Virus record (IMG/VR): IMGVR_UViG_3300009124_000024
Coordinates: 1-51,417 of that record
Source: a virus
Length of the DNA: 51,417 bases
Strand: one strand, 5' to 3'
The notes beneath the pieces are model-generated. The model was not told the DNA's origin. It saw only the letters and a list, made by a program, of their open reading frames with translations, and ran no database searches. The position numbers and the translations under genes were made by a program. Below are positions 17,682-29,200 of the stretch, piece after piece (the first letter of the stretch is position 1; each line of letters opens with the position of its first letter).

Positions 17682-18197
17682 TTAAGTCCAGTCAATACTT
17701 ACGACTTGAACATATGCAACCCACTTAACTGTCTGTCCTGGAGCGCCTCCAGATTTACTAACAGAATAACTAAATCTGTTAGCAGCACCTGTGTCAAATA
17801 ATTCTGCTGTCCATGTCTCACCTGCAGGAATACTGTCTTTAATAATAGTGGTTAAATTGGATAACTCTTGTACAGAACCAGTTGCTCCTACCTGAACAAC
17901 AGACTCAATTTTTTTAGAAAAATGTCCGAGACCTGTACTATTAACTCCAATAATATGTGCTGTAATAAAATTAACTGTGCTTGATGGAATTGTGATTAGA
18001 GTTCCAATGTTATCTAAAGCAAGCGTTGTGGTGGTGCTTCCTCTCAGAATATAATTGGTTGAAGTAGCGTCACTAAAATCACTATTTTTTACTTGAAGCG
18101 TATTAACATTAACGAGATCATTAGTTTCCGTAACTACAGTAGAATTTCCAACAGAAAACCCTCCTAAAGAATCAAATGTTTTTAGTTGCTCTGCCAT
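17682..18197 (-). CDS. Fibre-associated structural protein, 171 aa
   Basis: The 171-aa protein begins MAEQLKTFDSLGGFSVGN and is dominated by Thr/Val/Ser-rich beta strands. A central block (LRGSTTTTLALDNIGTLITI) leads into SVVQVGATGSVQELSNL, and the C-terminus reads PGQTVKWVAYVQVVSIDWT. No catalytic motif, signal or membrane segment is present. It lies between the 1631-aa and 3523-aa fibre-like genes with a good ribosome site (AAGAGGT), so it is probably a small virion component such as a fibre connector or decoration protein. That role is inferred from position and composition. Confidence 0.7.
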   Translation of the reverse strand: MAEQLKTFDSLGGFSVGNSTVVTETNDLVNVNTLQVKNSDFSDATSTNYILRGSTTTTLALDNIGTLITIPSSTVNFITAHIIGVNSTGLGHFSKKIESVVQVGATGSVQELSNLTTIIKDSIPAGETWTAELFDTGAANRFSYSVSKSGGAPGQTVKWVAYVQVVSIDWT

Positions 18198-18202
18198 TTA
18201 TT

Positions 18203-21200
18203 TTACCTCTTGGTGATACTATTTACAATAGTAATTTGGACAGTATCGCCTACAGATAAATTTGTATCCAAATTAACGGTAAGTCTAACTCTATTAGAAG
18301 GATCAAAATCAAATACTGTAGAAATTAGTCTTGCTCCAGTCTTTAAATTATTAAAGTCTGTATAGAAAATATCAGATCCTTTATCAACAACCAAAAATTC
18401 AACAACTTCTTTATCTCCAGTAGTTGTATTATGAGCAGTTACTACTACTTTACCAGATGCTTCTGTAGATGGATTGTAAACAATAGCATTTGCAGAGTTA
18501 ATAGTTCCTCTTTCTAAATCTAATTTGAACGTATTGATTCTTGAGTGAACAAGTTCAAAATTAGTTAAGGTGTTATTTAGTATAGTCAGATTGTTTGGTG
18601 TACCAGTGCTAAATCCTAAGTTATAAATTACTTCTCCAGTATCATTTAATCTTAAAAGATGATCATTATTAATACCTGTAGAAAGACCAAAATCTAAATT
18701 ATCTTTAGTGGTTGTAATTTTTGTAATAGTGGAATTACTATTATCAATAGAAGTTTCTAAATTATTAAACGTGACTAAAGACGCTTCAATATTTAAATTG
18801 CCAGTACCAGCAGATTCTATAGTATCAATAGAATCAAACAGTAATTTATTAGTTGTCAATCTTAAAGTATTATTTCCAGCATTGAAGAAGTATAAAATAT
18901 CTTCATCATTACCAGGAGCAGTTTCAGCATCGATTTTTGTATCTTGATCAACGTCTTTTACGCCGCCAAGTCCGCCCCATTGAGTACCATTAAATCCTTC
19001 AAACTGAGAATCGGTTGTGCTATATCTGATAGAACCTTGAGCAGGATTTCCTTTTGAGTTATTGTCACCTACTGGGACAACTAAAGAAGATGTTCCTTGA
19101 ACTACTACTTTTTGGGTTCCAGTTGGTTTAATAATGATGTCATTTACAGTAGAAGAAATTTCGTTATTCGAGAAACGAAGTTCTCCATTTACCACCAAAT
19201 CCGTGAATCCAAGAGGATCAATTCGTACTTCTGAAACTTCTTCAAAAGTTAATGGTGCTACTGCTGTTGTAAAATATCTAAGTGTAGCAGATCCGTTAGT
19301 AAAATTATCTCCAGTAACATCTGTTGGTTCAGAACCAGAAGTTCCTGTTGATCCTCCACTAACAACTTCGTAAATATTATTTCTGTACTTTAAATACTGT
19401 CCAGCAGTTACAGGAGAATTTGCTGCCCAATTAATATAGGTAGGAGCAGATACGTTAATAGATCTAACTTTCTTTAAATTGACAAACTCTAAGTATTGTG
19501 GACTTACTTTTAAAGTGTTAGTATTATCATTGATAAACCAGAGAGTATTATCATTTGCTCCTACAGTTTCTTCAGCAAGAATAGTGGTATTACCATCAAG
19601 ATCTCGAACTCCTCCTAATGACGACCAAGAAGCATTAGCTTCACTAAATCCTTCGTATTGGTTGATATCAGTATTAAAACGAATGTATCCATTCTTAGCG
19701 AGTGATGGTTTTTGTGCTTCTGTTCCTGCTGGAATGGCAAGAGCAGTTTCTGATTTTACAACTGTGACATCACTGGTAGATCCTGGTTTAATTTCAATAC
19801 TTGTACCAGGAGTTGATTTAATCTGATTGTTTTCAATAAAGAGTAAATCATTAATATTTAAAGATGATGTAGTTTTTAATTCACCAGCAGTTTGAATGTT
19901 TCCAGTAGATTGCTCTGCTGAAATTAAAGTTCCGATAGCAACGTCAGAAACAAAATTTGTGGTTGAAGTAGTAACAGTAATCGGTCCAGTTGCATTCTCA
20001 ATATTTGTTGCTGTTAAAGTAGTAATAGATGCAGCTGGTGAAGATACGGATGTGGTAAATGTTCCAGCATTGATCGTTGCACTTGCAGAAACTTCCAGGG
20101 TTGATACATTTAAATTGCCATCACTAACACCTGCTGTAAATACATCTTCCAAATCTAAAGCGGTTACCTGAGCAGAAAATCCACTACCAAAAGTTTTTGG
20201 ATTATTTAAATCAATAGTTAATGATCCACCAGCATTTGCTGCGGAAGTTGAATAATAAAATAGATTGGGAGTATTTTCATTAATAGTAATTGATAAAATA
20301 TTATTGACAACAGAAACTCCTTCTGTATATTCTGAACCACTAAACAACAAAGTAGCACTTCCACCAACAGACGCTGGAGAGCTTGCTGTAAGATCATTGC
20401 CATTTATAGCAGTAATTGTAGTACCTGCAGGAAATGCTCCTTCACCAAAAACTGCTGAAACAGACATTCCTATAAACAATGAAGAAGTATCAGACACAGA
20501 AAATGCTGTACTTCCTAAAGTTAAAGTAGATGTAAGATTTTCTACGACGTAAAAAGAACCATCTTCTACTTCACTTAATTTAAATAAAATGTCGTTTTCA
20601 ATAACTGTTGGAGATGAGTAATCAAAATTATAAGTATTTCCAGCATATAGTGTCAACGAATCTTGCAATACGCCATCAATAAAAAATCTTTTAGTAGCTG
20701 TACTTGCAGTTCCGATAGTGAATACTGGAGAAGATGTGCCAGTAATTGCGACTTCATTTGTTGCAACAAGTCCAATTCCATCTGCTAAAATAGACGTAAT
20801 AAATCCTCCATTAGAGGATACACTATGAACAACTGCTTCGGGATTTGTAGAAGATCCAGTAACAGTAAGGACGATATTATCAGCAGGTGTAGATCCTCCA
20901 ACTTGACTTCCAGAAAGAGTTATCGTATCATCAGCAGCATATCCAACTCCCGCAGAAATAATATCAATTTGTACTACTGCTCCTAAATCTCCAGTTTCAG
21001 CACCATCCCCTCTTGTTACAGTAAATGTTGCTCCTGTTCCAGATCCAGATGTTGAGCTTTGAGACACCTCAACAAATTCTCCACTGGTTGTAGTAACAGT
21101 TGTAGTTGTAGGATCAACTCCTTCAATACTTCCGTCTGGAATTTTAATAGAATCTCCAACAGAAATTGATGCAGAAGAAACAGCGGGACTGAAAGTTAAC

Positions 21201-23098
21201 TCTTGAATATCTCCTGCGGTTACTAATGCAGTAATTGGATTAGTAAGTTCTACAGGTGATAAAGAAATTGTATCTTCTAAAGAATATCCTACTCCACCCT
21301 CAGTAATAGTTACTGTACTTACTACACCAGTATCATTTACTGTATATGACCAAGCATTAGCTCCAGTATTATATCCCCATGGTGGAGTGAATGTTAGAGT
21401 AGTGCTTCCTGATGAAGTTGGAGTTTCCGATAAACCAATAACTCCAGTTACTGGATCAAATCCATCAAGAGTAGTTCCAGGAGGAATAAGATTACCACTT
21501 ACAAGATAACCATTTGCTACATTTAATGTAGACAATGTAGGAACTGTAGTTATTAAAGCTCCATCATCATTTGCAATAGTTGCTGCTCCTGTTTGTTCTG
21601 GAGGTAAAGACAGCACATCTGAACTGGAATATCCAGAACCATAACTGGAAAATGTAATATCCGAGACAGATCCAGGATCGACATTTAGAGTATATTCAAA
21701 TCCACTACCAAATCCACCTAAATCTGATTGTGATACAGAAAGAACATCTCCATCATCATAATCAGATCCAGAAACAAGGGCAAGAACTGAAGTTACTGTA
21801 CCGTTATACGTAGCGGCACTTATTTGAATATTACCTGTTGTTGCAGTGGTAGCAAATAGAATAGGACCAAAAACAGTAAGATTGTCATTAACGAAGTAAT
21901 CATTTCCAGCAGCATCCATAGTGATGGAAAAAATCTCTCCAGTAATAGTATTTCCATCTCCTACAGTAATAGTAGCAGTTGCTCCAGATCCATAATTTCC
22001 AGACGATCCAGTGCCAACAGTAATGGTGTTACCCATATTATCATGATTAGCACAATAATATTGAATTTGAGTACCATAATAAGTAGCATTTGGTTTTACA
22101 ACTAATTCAATGAGAGAATTAGATGTACCTTCAATTCCGTATTTTGTAACTACAAAAACATTATTATTTAAAGCACCACCATTTGCATCAGCAAACTCAA
22201 AGACATGACCATCAAGAGTAGCATCTCCAATTAGAAAATGATATGTATTACCTTCAACTAAATTTAATGTAGGATTGTTAGATCCATCGATAGTAAAAAT
22301 GTTATCTGGTGGTGGTGTATTTGGGTTAGCAGTTGTAGCTACAGTAAATGTAGTTGTTGGTACATTAAGCAATGAAGTAGAGATATAGTCTCCGTCTGTA
22401 AGACCACTTCCAGCATTAGTAACGTTTGCTGATAATGTTGGAGATCCTGAAACCGTAACAATTGCTCTACCGTTTGATCCAGAACCACTTACTGATGTGA
22501 ACGGCACATTAACGTAAGTTCCAGAGTTATAACCAGAACCCGCATTAGTAATATCACCTACAATACCTGGAACTGTAAATACCATTACAGAACCAGTCCC
22601 TGATCCTCCATCCAAAGTAGCAGACCAAGATCCTTCAGTATAGTTTTCTCCAACTGAGGTAACAGTTCCACTAAATCCAACAACACTTACTGTAGCTAAA
22701 GCACTTTGTCCTGTACCACCAGTAACACGTACATTTAGAAAATTGCCCTCGTCGTATCCAGATCCAGGATCTGTGACATTTAACCCAGAACTAATAAGAC
22801 TACTTCTTCTTACAATAAGATCTTGATATGAAATTACAGAAGATGGTTCAAAATCAAGAATTTTTTTATCGGAACTAACAAATCCAATGCTTCCTGCTCC
22901 AGATTTGTATATTCCAAGTTTTGCATCATTAACAAAAGATAGAGATGGGTTTCCAACAGTACCATCTCCTAACTTTAAATTACCAGTAGATAGATCACTA
23001 CCACCAGCAGAAATGTTAAAAATCTGCGACCCAATCTGGTTAATTTTCTGCCTTTGAGTTTCAAAGGTGTCTGATTTAGCGACGTTAATTGCTGGCAT
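18203..23098 (-). CDS. Fibre-like virion protein with cupredoxin-like segment, 1631 aa
   Basis: The N-terminus (MPAINVAKSDTFETQRQKIN) resembles the attachment segment shared by T4 gp10/gp12/fibritin-type proteins and their cyanophage relatives. Residues ~100-800 carry many 'GSGYNSGTYVNV'-type repeats. At about 270-360 there is a cupredoxin-like block (NLVEGNTYHFLIGD ... HVFEFAD ... YYCANHDNMGNTITV). A weaker second copy near 815-930 lacks the Cys/His cluster. The C-terminal half has two long repeats of 'IRYSTTDSQFEGFNG.QW..LGGVKD ... NNTLRL', typical of cyanophage fibres. It overlaps the upstream 64-aa gene by 14 nt. A peripheral baseplate or short-fibre role is likely; the exact T4 counterpart is unclear. 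Confidence 0.85.
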   Translation of the reverse strand: MPAINVAKSDTFETQRQKINQIGSQIFNISAGGSDLSTGNLKLGDGTVGNPSLSFVNDAKLGIYKSGAGSIGFVSSDKKILDFEPSSVISYQDLIVRRSSLISSGLNVTDPGSGYDEGNFLNVRVTGGTGQSALATVSVVGFSGTVTSVGENYTEGSWSATLDGGSGTGSVMVFTVPGIVGDITNAGSGYNSGTYVNVPFTSVSGSGSNGRAIVTVSGSPTLSANVTNAGSGLTDGDYISTSLLNVPTTTFTVATTANPNTPPPDNIFTIDGSNNPTLNLVEGNTYHFLIGDATLDGHVFEFADANGGALNNNVFVVTKYGIEGTSNSLIELVVKPNATYYGTQIQYYCANHDNMGNTITVGTGSSGNYGSGATATITVGDGNTITGEIFSITMDAAGNDYFVNDNLTVFGPILFATTATTGNIQISAATYNGTVTSVLALVSGSDYDDGDVLSVSQSDLGGFGSGFEYTLNVDPGSVSDITFSSYGSGYSSSDVLSLPPEQTGAATIANDDGALITTVPTLSTLNVANGYLVSGNLIPPGTTLDGFDPVTGVIGLSETPTSSGSTTLTFTPPWGYNTGANAWSYTVNDTGVVSTVTITEGGVGYSLEDTISLSPVELTNPITALVTAGDIQELTFSPAVSSASISVGDSIKIPDGSIEGVDPTTTTVTTTSGEFVEVSQSSTSGSGTGATFTVTRGDGAETGDLGAVVQIDIISAGVGYAADDTITLSGSQVGGSTPADNIVLTVTGSSTNPEAVVHSVSSNGGFITSILADGIGLVATNEVAITGTSSPVFTIGTASTATKRFFIDGVLQDSLTLYAGNTYNFDYSSPTVIENDILFKLSEVEDGSFYVVENLTSTLTLGSTAFSVSDTSSLFIGMSVSAVFGEGAFPAGTTITAINGNDLTASSPASVGGSATLLFSGSEYTEGVSVVNNILSITINENTPNLFYYSTSAANAGGSLTIDLNNPKTFGSGFSAQVTALDLEDVFTAGVSDGNLNVSTLEVSASATINAGTFTTSVSSPAASITTLTATNIENATGPITVTTSTTNFVSDVAIGTLISAEQSTGNIQTAGELKTTSSLNINDLLFIENNQIKSTPGTSIEIKPGSTSDVTVVKSETALAIPAGTEAQKPSLAKNGYIRFNTDINQYEGFSEANASWSSLGGVRDLDGNTTILAEETVGANDNTLWFINDNTNTLKVSPQYLEFVNLKKVRSINVSAPTYINWAANSPVTAGQYLKYRNNIYEVVSGGSTGTSGSEPTDVTGDNFTNGSATLRYFTTAVAPLTFEEVSEVRIDPLGFTDLVVNGELRFSNNEISSTVNDIIIKPTGTQKVVVQGTSSLVVPVGDNNSKGNPAQGSIRYSTTDSQFEGFNGTQWGGLGGVKDVDQDTKIDAETAPGNDEDILYFFNAGNNTLRLTTNKLLFDSIDTIESAGTGNLNIEASLVTFNNLETSIDNSNSTITKITTTKDNLDFGLSTGINNDHLLRLNDTGEVIYNLGFSTGTPNNLTILNNTLTNFELVHSRINTFKLDLERGTINSANAIVYNPSTEASGKVVVTAHNTTTGDKEVVEFLVVDKGSDIFYTDFNNLKTGARLISTVFDFDPSNRVRLTVNLDTNLSVGDTVQITIVNSITKR

Positions 23099-23279
23099 TT
23101 CTTACGATCTCTGCTAAAAGTTGCTTGATGTCAGATAGTTCTTCCTTCAATGTATTTATGTCACTCCTCATTGCTGATATTGTTTGCGACGCAGACTTTT
23201 TAGGGGGCAACTGTTTGTTTACAATTGCCCCAGTCTGAGGGTCTCTATATAAATTTTCATAACCCTGAACTTTTATCAT
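23085..23279 (-). CDS. Small coiled-coil linker protein, 64 aa
   Basis: The 64-aa protein begins MIKVQGYENLYRDPQTGAIV, and its second half is a helix with heptad character (SAMRSDINTLKEELSDIKQL). Its start overlaps the stop region of the 2760-aa gene by 4 nt and its end overlaps the 1631-aa gene, so it is translated as part of a coupled set. Similar small proteins occur between large baseplate/fibre genes in marine T4-like phages, I believe. It may trimerise or cap a fibre; this is inferred from the heptad pattern only. Confidence 0.72.
   Translation of the reverse strand: MIKVQGYENLYRDPQTGAIVNKQLPPKKSASQTISAMRSDINTLKEELSDIKQLLAEIVRNASN
23153..23160 (-). promoter_or_regulatory. Candidate late promoter (CATAAATA) upstream of the 1631-aa gene
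   Basis: The minus-strand octamer CATAAATA matches NATAAATA and lies about 55 nt before the ATG of the 1631-aa fibre-like gene, inside the 64-aa ORF. The first base is C, which the cyanophage consensus tolerates. Moderate support only. Confidence 0.45.
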
Positions 23280-26200
23280 GCTGATGCAACAATTCTAATG
23301 TCTTGGATCTTGGGAACATATGAAGGATTATCAGACTGCATACTAATCTTGATTCCAAAGGAAGTAAATTCATCAAGATTGTCAACACTATATCTAAACT
23401 CTTGGTAAGAAGATTGCTCTTCTTTCTGTGCAGAAATAGTGTTCTGTGCAGTTGCAAGACTCATCTTGTTAGAATAACCTGTTCCATTGAATAGTTTCCA
23501 ATCAAGGTTCTCGAATGCTTTCTGAACAGATGTAGTTTTTGTCTTATATGCAAGTCTAATATCTTCACTATTAGTTACATTGGCAGTGATGATTACATCA
23601 ATTGCAGATGCTTGATTGTTAAGACTGATTTCTTTGGTTACATACTTAGCAACAGAAGAACTGTCTTTAGATCCATTTTCAGGAACAAAGTCAACACCAT
23701 CCGAGAAAGTCATAGACTTGACTTCATAGAACAACTCATTTCCAGTGTCAAGATTTGACCATGAAACCAAATCACCAACCCTAAGAATATCTGCAAGTTG
23801 TTCGGAGGTTGTTTGTGCTCTTACAAACACTCCGCTTTCAGCATCGCTTGTATAATTAGAGTTGATTGGTTGTTTGTCATTTTCAAGTGTTAGTGTTTGT
23901 GTAGGAACATCCCACGTAACTACAGTTCCAGAAATCAAGTTATCATAGTTCTGTGTAGTATTTGATGGGTTAATAGCAGTTACCAACTGATCAAAGTCAA
24001 AATCTGGGAATTGTCTATTGAGTCCAGCAGCACTAACATTTACTTCGTATGGATAAGAAGTTACAGTTTCGCCAGATACAGGATCGACTACTTGTGTAGG
24101 ACCAAAGTTACTTCCTTCTTGAGATTGTACTGAGAAGAACAGTTTTTCGCTTGCGCTAAGAACACTGTTGTTAGTAATCTTCAAGAACAATGCATTACTT
24201 GTAGCATCATATCTTACAACTTCTCCTCTGCTTCCTGATGGTTCAATTCCAAGAGAATCATTACCAATTCCTTCTACAGTTTGACCAATTTGAATAGATA
24301 CAGAGTCGCCGTTTGCGTCTATGTTACCTTCGACAGTTAGTCTGTATACTGGATAGAATTCAATCAACTGATATCTCTTTCCGAATCTCTCTTCCTGACC
24401 AGATGATTTCTCGATTCTATTTGTAGAGATTTTAATAGATGAAGTATTCAGATCAATTACAGGTGAGAGGTATGATTTTGTAGAAGACAATTCAAGTCTG
24501 TATACCAAACTATTATCAAGGTTGTTTAATAGAGTATTGATATCAGAAGAAACTACTTTCTGGTTAATAAAGAACTGTTCTTCATTTAAGAAAGTTCTCT
24601 CAAATTTAGAAACAGAATACGAAGTGTAGTTTTCGGTGTCAGAATCAACAGGAACGATGTTTGTTGTTTTGACTGATGTATCAATATTAGTTCCAGGAGA
24701 CTGGATGTATGCTAACTGAGCAAGAAGTCTTTCATACTTTTTATTGGCAGCAATTAATGCCTTCGATCCACCACCAAAGATGGTATCTGCTGCTCTTCCA
24801 ATTCCAGAAATATTAAATGTATCAACACCAGCATTAGAAACTTTAAACAGAGTAGAGTTCAAAGTGCCCTGAGTAAATCCAGCAGTAGTCTCTAAGTTCT
24901 TGAAGAAGACATATGATCTACCATCTTCAAGTCCATGATTCTTGTGAGTAACTTTAAGGATATTATTGTTATTCTTGAATAGAGTTGAAGTTGCATTCGC
25001 ATTTGCAAATGCATATGTTTCCAGAGGATTCTTGGTCATTGATTCATAACCAAGAGGCATGTTTGTAATATCAATCGTTGCATTATTCAAGATATCAAAT
25101 TCTGCACGATACAGTGTGAACTTAATATCTTCAAAGAGATCTTCTACCCATGTGCCAGTGTTCTGTGACTTGTAAACAGATCCCAGTGATGGATTTGTAG
25201 TAACAGTTGTATTAGTTGCAATCTCAGTCTCACCAAGTTTAGATGCCCAAATTGCATAATCTTGAGAATCGGTTTCAACGACCAGAGCATACTCTGTATT
25301 ATTCTGTAAATATACAGGATAATCAAAATGGAACTTGGATGGAGTTGTAGAAGCAATGACATCAGGAGTGTCTACTGCAACACCCATACGTACAGCAGGT
25401 TCAGTGATTTCAATTTCTGTATCAATGATAGCACCAGCATTTCCTAATCCCGTTCCTCTAATAACAACAGAAGGAGGTTCTGTGTATCCTCTTCCAGCAA
25501 GAGTTAGGTTGGCATTGTAAATCAAACCATCAGAAACTTGAACAGTTCCTGTTGCGTTGCTTCCACCTGGGAGACTTGGACTTTCGATAGTAATTGTTGC
25601 GGTAGCATAATTTGCACCAGTGTTTGTAATCTTCATTGCAGATACAACACCAGAGTCTTTAGCAATACGCATAGAAAGTTCGGTGTTATTTGCATTATTA
25701 AAGGCAACAATAGAAGAAACAGTCAGTGGTTCATTTGGAACAAAAGCAATGCCATTGTTGTTTTCTAAGATAATGGTGTAAACTTGCTCATTTGTTAGAA
25801 CAATTTCACCATCTTCAGATGCTCCAACTTCGTTTCCATTCTTATCAAGGACTCTTAAAATAGGACCAGAAGCATTAGAATTAACGCCGATTACATTCTC
25901 TCCTTCTAATACAGTTAAGGTTCCAGAAACATATGCTTTCAAATAAGTATATGGTTCAAGAACAACTTCTGTTCCTGGAACAACATTTTTGCCAGGTTTC
26001 TCAGAATCTACATCAGTCAGATAAACGCGAATGGGGATAGTATCACTCTTCTTGGAAATGAATAGATCAAGACCAGTAGCAAATACTCCACCCTCATAGT
26101 TTTCTACCTTGAAGGTTTGTGCAAGTGGGTTTGGTTTCTGCTCTTGCTCTGTATTATTGGAAATTAACTGAGTTCCTTCGTTTGCTTTGAAGTATGCTGG

Positions 26201-29200
26201 TTTCGTAGAAATAATAGTTCCAGGATTCTCTGGAAGAAGACCAGTAGCATAGAACTTAGTTTCTGCAAATGTTTCTACAAGAGACTTATCAGAATTAGTA
26301 GCACTTGAAGTAAATCTTAGAGTCTTTTCTCCTACAGTGATTCTGACTTCTTCAGAACCTTCATCATATGAAACTGTATTAACATCACCAGTCCATTCAG
26401 TTTTTTGTGTGGGAGCATATCCTGCAGGAATCAAGATAATACCACTTGCGTTTCCATTGTCATCAGTGATAATAGGTGAACTAAATGTCGATAAAGAGTT
26501 TCCTGCAATACCAGTAAATCTGATATCTGGGACTGCCCATCTATTGACATTCTTACCTTCTAAGTATACAAATACTTCAGTTTTTGGTTTTAGTCTACGT
26601 AGAGCAAATTTTACAGGGATGCTACGAGCAAAGTATTGCAGTGAACTTACTACAGACTTTCCTCTGCTTACTCTTGTAGAAACACCCTTAGCAATCTCAT
26701 TATTGAGTGGACTAATGTTAGAAGAACTTGCTACAGATGCATCTACAACTTCAGATGCTCCTTCCTCACTATTTGTTGTAGATAGTGAATTGATATTAAA
26801 GAAAGTTCTTTCGGTTCCAGTCCAGGTAACAATAAATGAATTATACAGACTTGAGAACGCAGTAGTTACATCATCTTTTGCAAGGAAAGGAACAAACAGA
26901 TTGGTATTATTATCTGTAACCAATGGTGCAATAGATCTGTCATACCAAGAATCTACTCTTGGGGAGATGTTGAGATCTCCAACATACTGAAGAACAACAA
27001 ATGGATTTGGATTGATTGTCTTTGTAGCAAAGTCATTGCCAAGAAGTTTTTGATTAGTAAACGGAAGTGTCAATACACCATTGTTGTTTACATAACCAGA
27101 GACTTGTCTTTGGTCATCTCTTGTATTGACTTCTTTGACATCAAGACTTTCCTCATTAACTTGAGGTCTGAGAACTGATTGCTGAGTGTCGATAGCACAA
27201 AGATGGTCAATAGACTTGACATCGCCTTTGTGAGTTTCAAAGTTATCAACAAAGAAACCAGACTTAAATCTATCCAGACCAATTTCATCTTGAATCTGCA
27301 TGTTTAATGCTTGCTGTTCAAGAACACTTAATGAAGTATAGTATTCAAGTCTTTCAACACGACGATCCAGTTTGCCGATGTCCTTCATTGTGTAACGCTT
27401 ATTCTCTACAGGAATAATACGAACGTCTCTATAAGAATCGGTGTATGCAGGAACATACAGATAGAACAGAGCAATGCTATCGCTAATTTGCTCAGGTCTT
27501 GATGGATTCAATGATGCATTGCCTTTCTTTACAATAAAATCTCCTTTAGTGTTTAGATAGACACCATCAATTCTATCAAGATACTGAGTCTTATTGTACT
27601 TAATGGTAAACGATAGGTCAGCATCGTCTGCTGGTGTGCTTGATGCAATACCACCAGTTCCACTAAATGATAGATAATCATCCTGTGCAAGGAAAGACTT
27701 ATCTAAGTATCCAGGAACAATATTTGAATTGTCAACTTTTGCTCGGAAGTCAAAGACATCTTTCAGTGATACCAGACCATTTGCAACAGAGTTGAAAGTT
27801 GGAATTTCATCTTCTAACACACCTGCTTCATGAAGATATGAATCGATAGTACAGAAGTCACCCTGTGAATGCTCGAAATAATCAAAAGCAATAACTAACT
27901 GACCTACAGGTGCAGTCTGTCCAGGTTTCAATACAATTCTGGAAACATCGTAATGGGTATCTCTTTGACCATTGTCAAATGTATATCTGTTAGTAACATC
28001 AGTTCCAGATACTAATCCGCCTGCAGCATCTACGCTTGGTGGAGCAGAAATAGAACCTTCATATACATATCTCAGTTTGAAGACATCTGCATATGAATTG
28101 ATTTGAATAGTCTCACCTTCGTATTCTTGTCCAGTGAAAGGAACAACGTTGGTTCCACTTGCTTGTACAATAATTCTCTTATTTCTGATTGCAGTTTTCA
28201 GTCTTGGTTTTGCTTTAGAGACTTCTAATGTTGCAGTCAGTTTTAGGGTTGGGAAATCAATGTCAGGTAGAGTGAATGCAGGATCTCCTGTTACAGGATT
28301 TGCTGCTCTATCTTCTAACTTAGTTCTGATTTCATCAATATCTCCAAAATGATTCTCTGGGAAGTTTAGAGTTACACTACCAGCAGTTAGGTTGCTTTCA
28401 GATTGATTGATGCTAACATACGAAGGATCTACGTAAATTACGTCACCTGCTTTCAGTGGTCCTCCATACAAATTAAGAGTACCATCAACATTGAGTCCAT
28501 GAATAGCAACTCCAGGATCAATAACAGTAACTAAGAAATTCTGTTGTGAGAATTTAGCAAAACGTTGAGTACCAAATGGCAACTGAGCAGCAAATGTCAA
28601 ATTACCAGCACCAGAAGATGCGGTAGTGATAAAGTCTCTTCTGAAGTTATATCTGATCTTAGAATCTTCAGAAGAATCGATCAGTGTTTTGATTTGCTTA
28701 TCGCCTGTTGGGAATACCAGAGATCCTTTTGGATTTTCAATCAGTGGTTTGTTTACAACAACACTTGCAGAAGATACAGTCTCTTGAAGAGTTCTATCGA
28801 GGTAAATTCTTGATCTCTTTACACCATCTGGTCTGGTTGCATACTGAACAATATACTTGTAAATATTGCCTGCATCATCGGAGAATTGAATTACATCTCC
28901 CTGAGCAAGTAGTCTTGATGCATCACCACTAAATCCATTACATTCAATGAACTTGTATCCTTTAGTTCCAGAGAACGTAAAGTCTGTGACAGAGAAAGCA
29001 TCAATAAAGTTGGTCTTTTCTAACTCAACGTCTGCTGTAAACTTATTTCTATTTCCAGAACCAAATTGAGAATAGAGAGACTTAATGTTCTTAGGTGAAT
29101 ACGTATATACTGTATTTCTAAAAAGAACAGGAGTGATTAAACAGTTATTAGTCTTAACTTCAGATAGTTCAACTACAGGTGGTTGAGAATAGATAGTGCT

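Noticed and set aside
8112-20552. Many plus-strand ORFs of 60-160 codons opposite the fibre genes
   Set aside because: They lie wholly inside intact minus-strand genes, have low-complexity or Ser/Leu/Val-biased translations and lack ribosome sites, so they are shadows of the Thr/Gly-rich coding strand.
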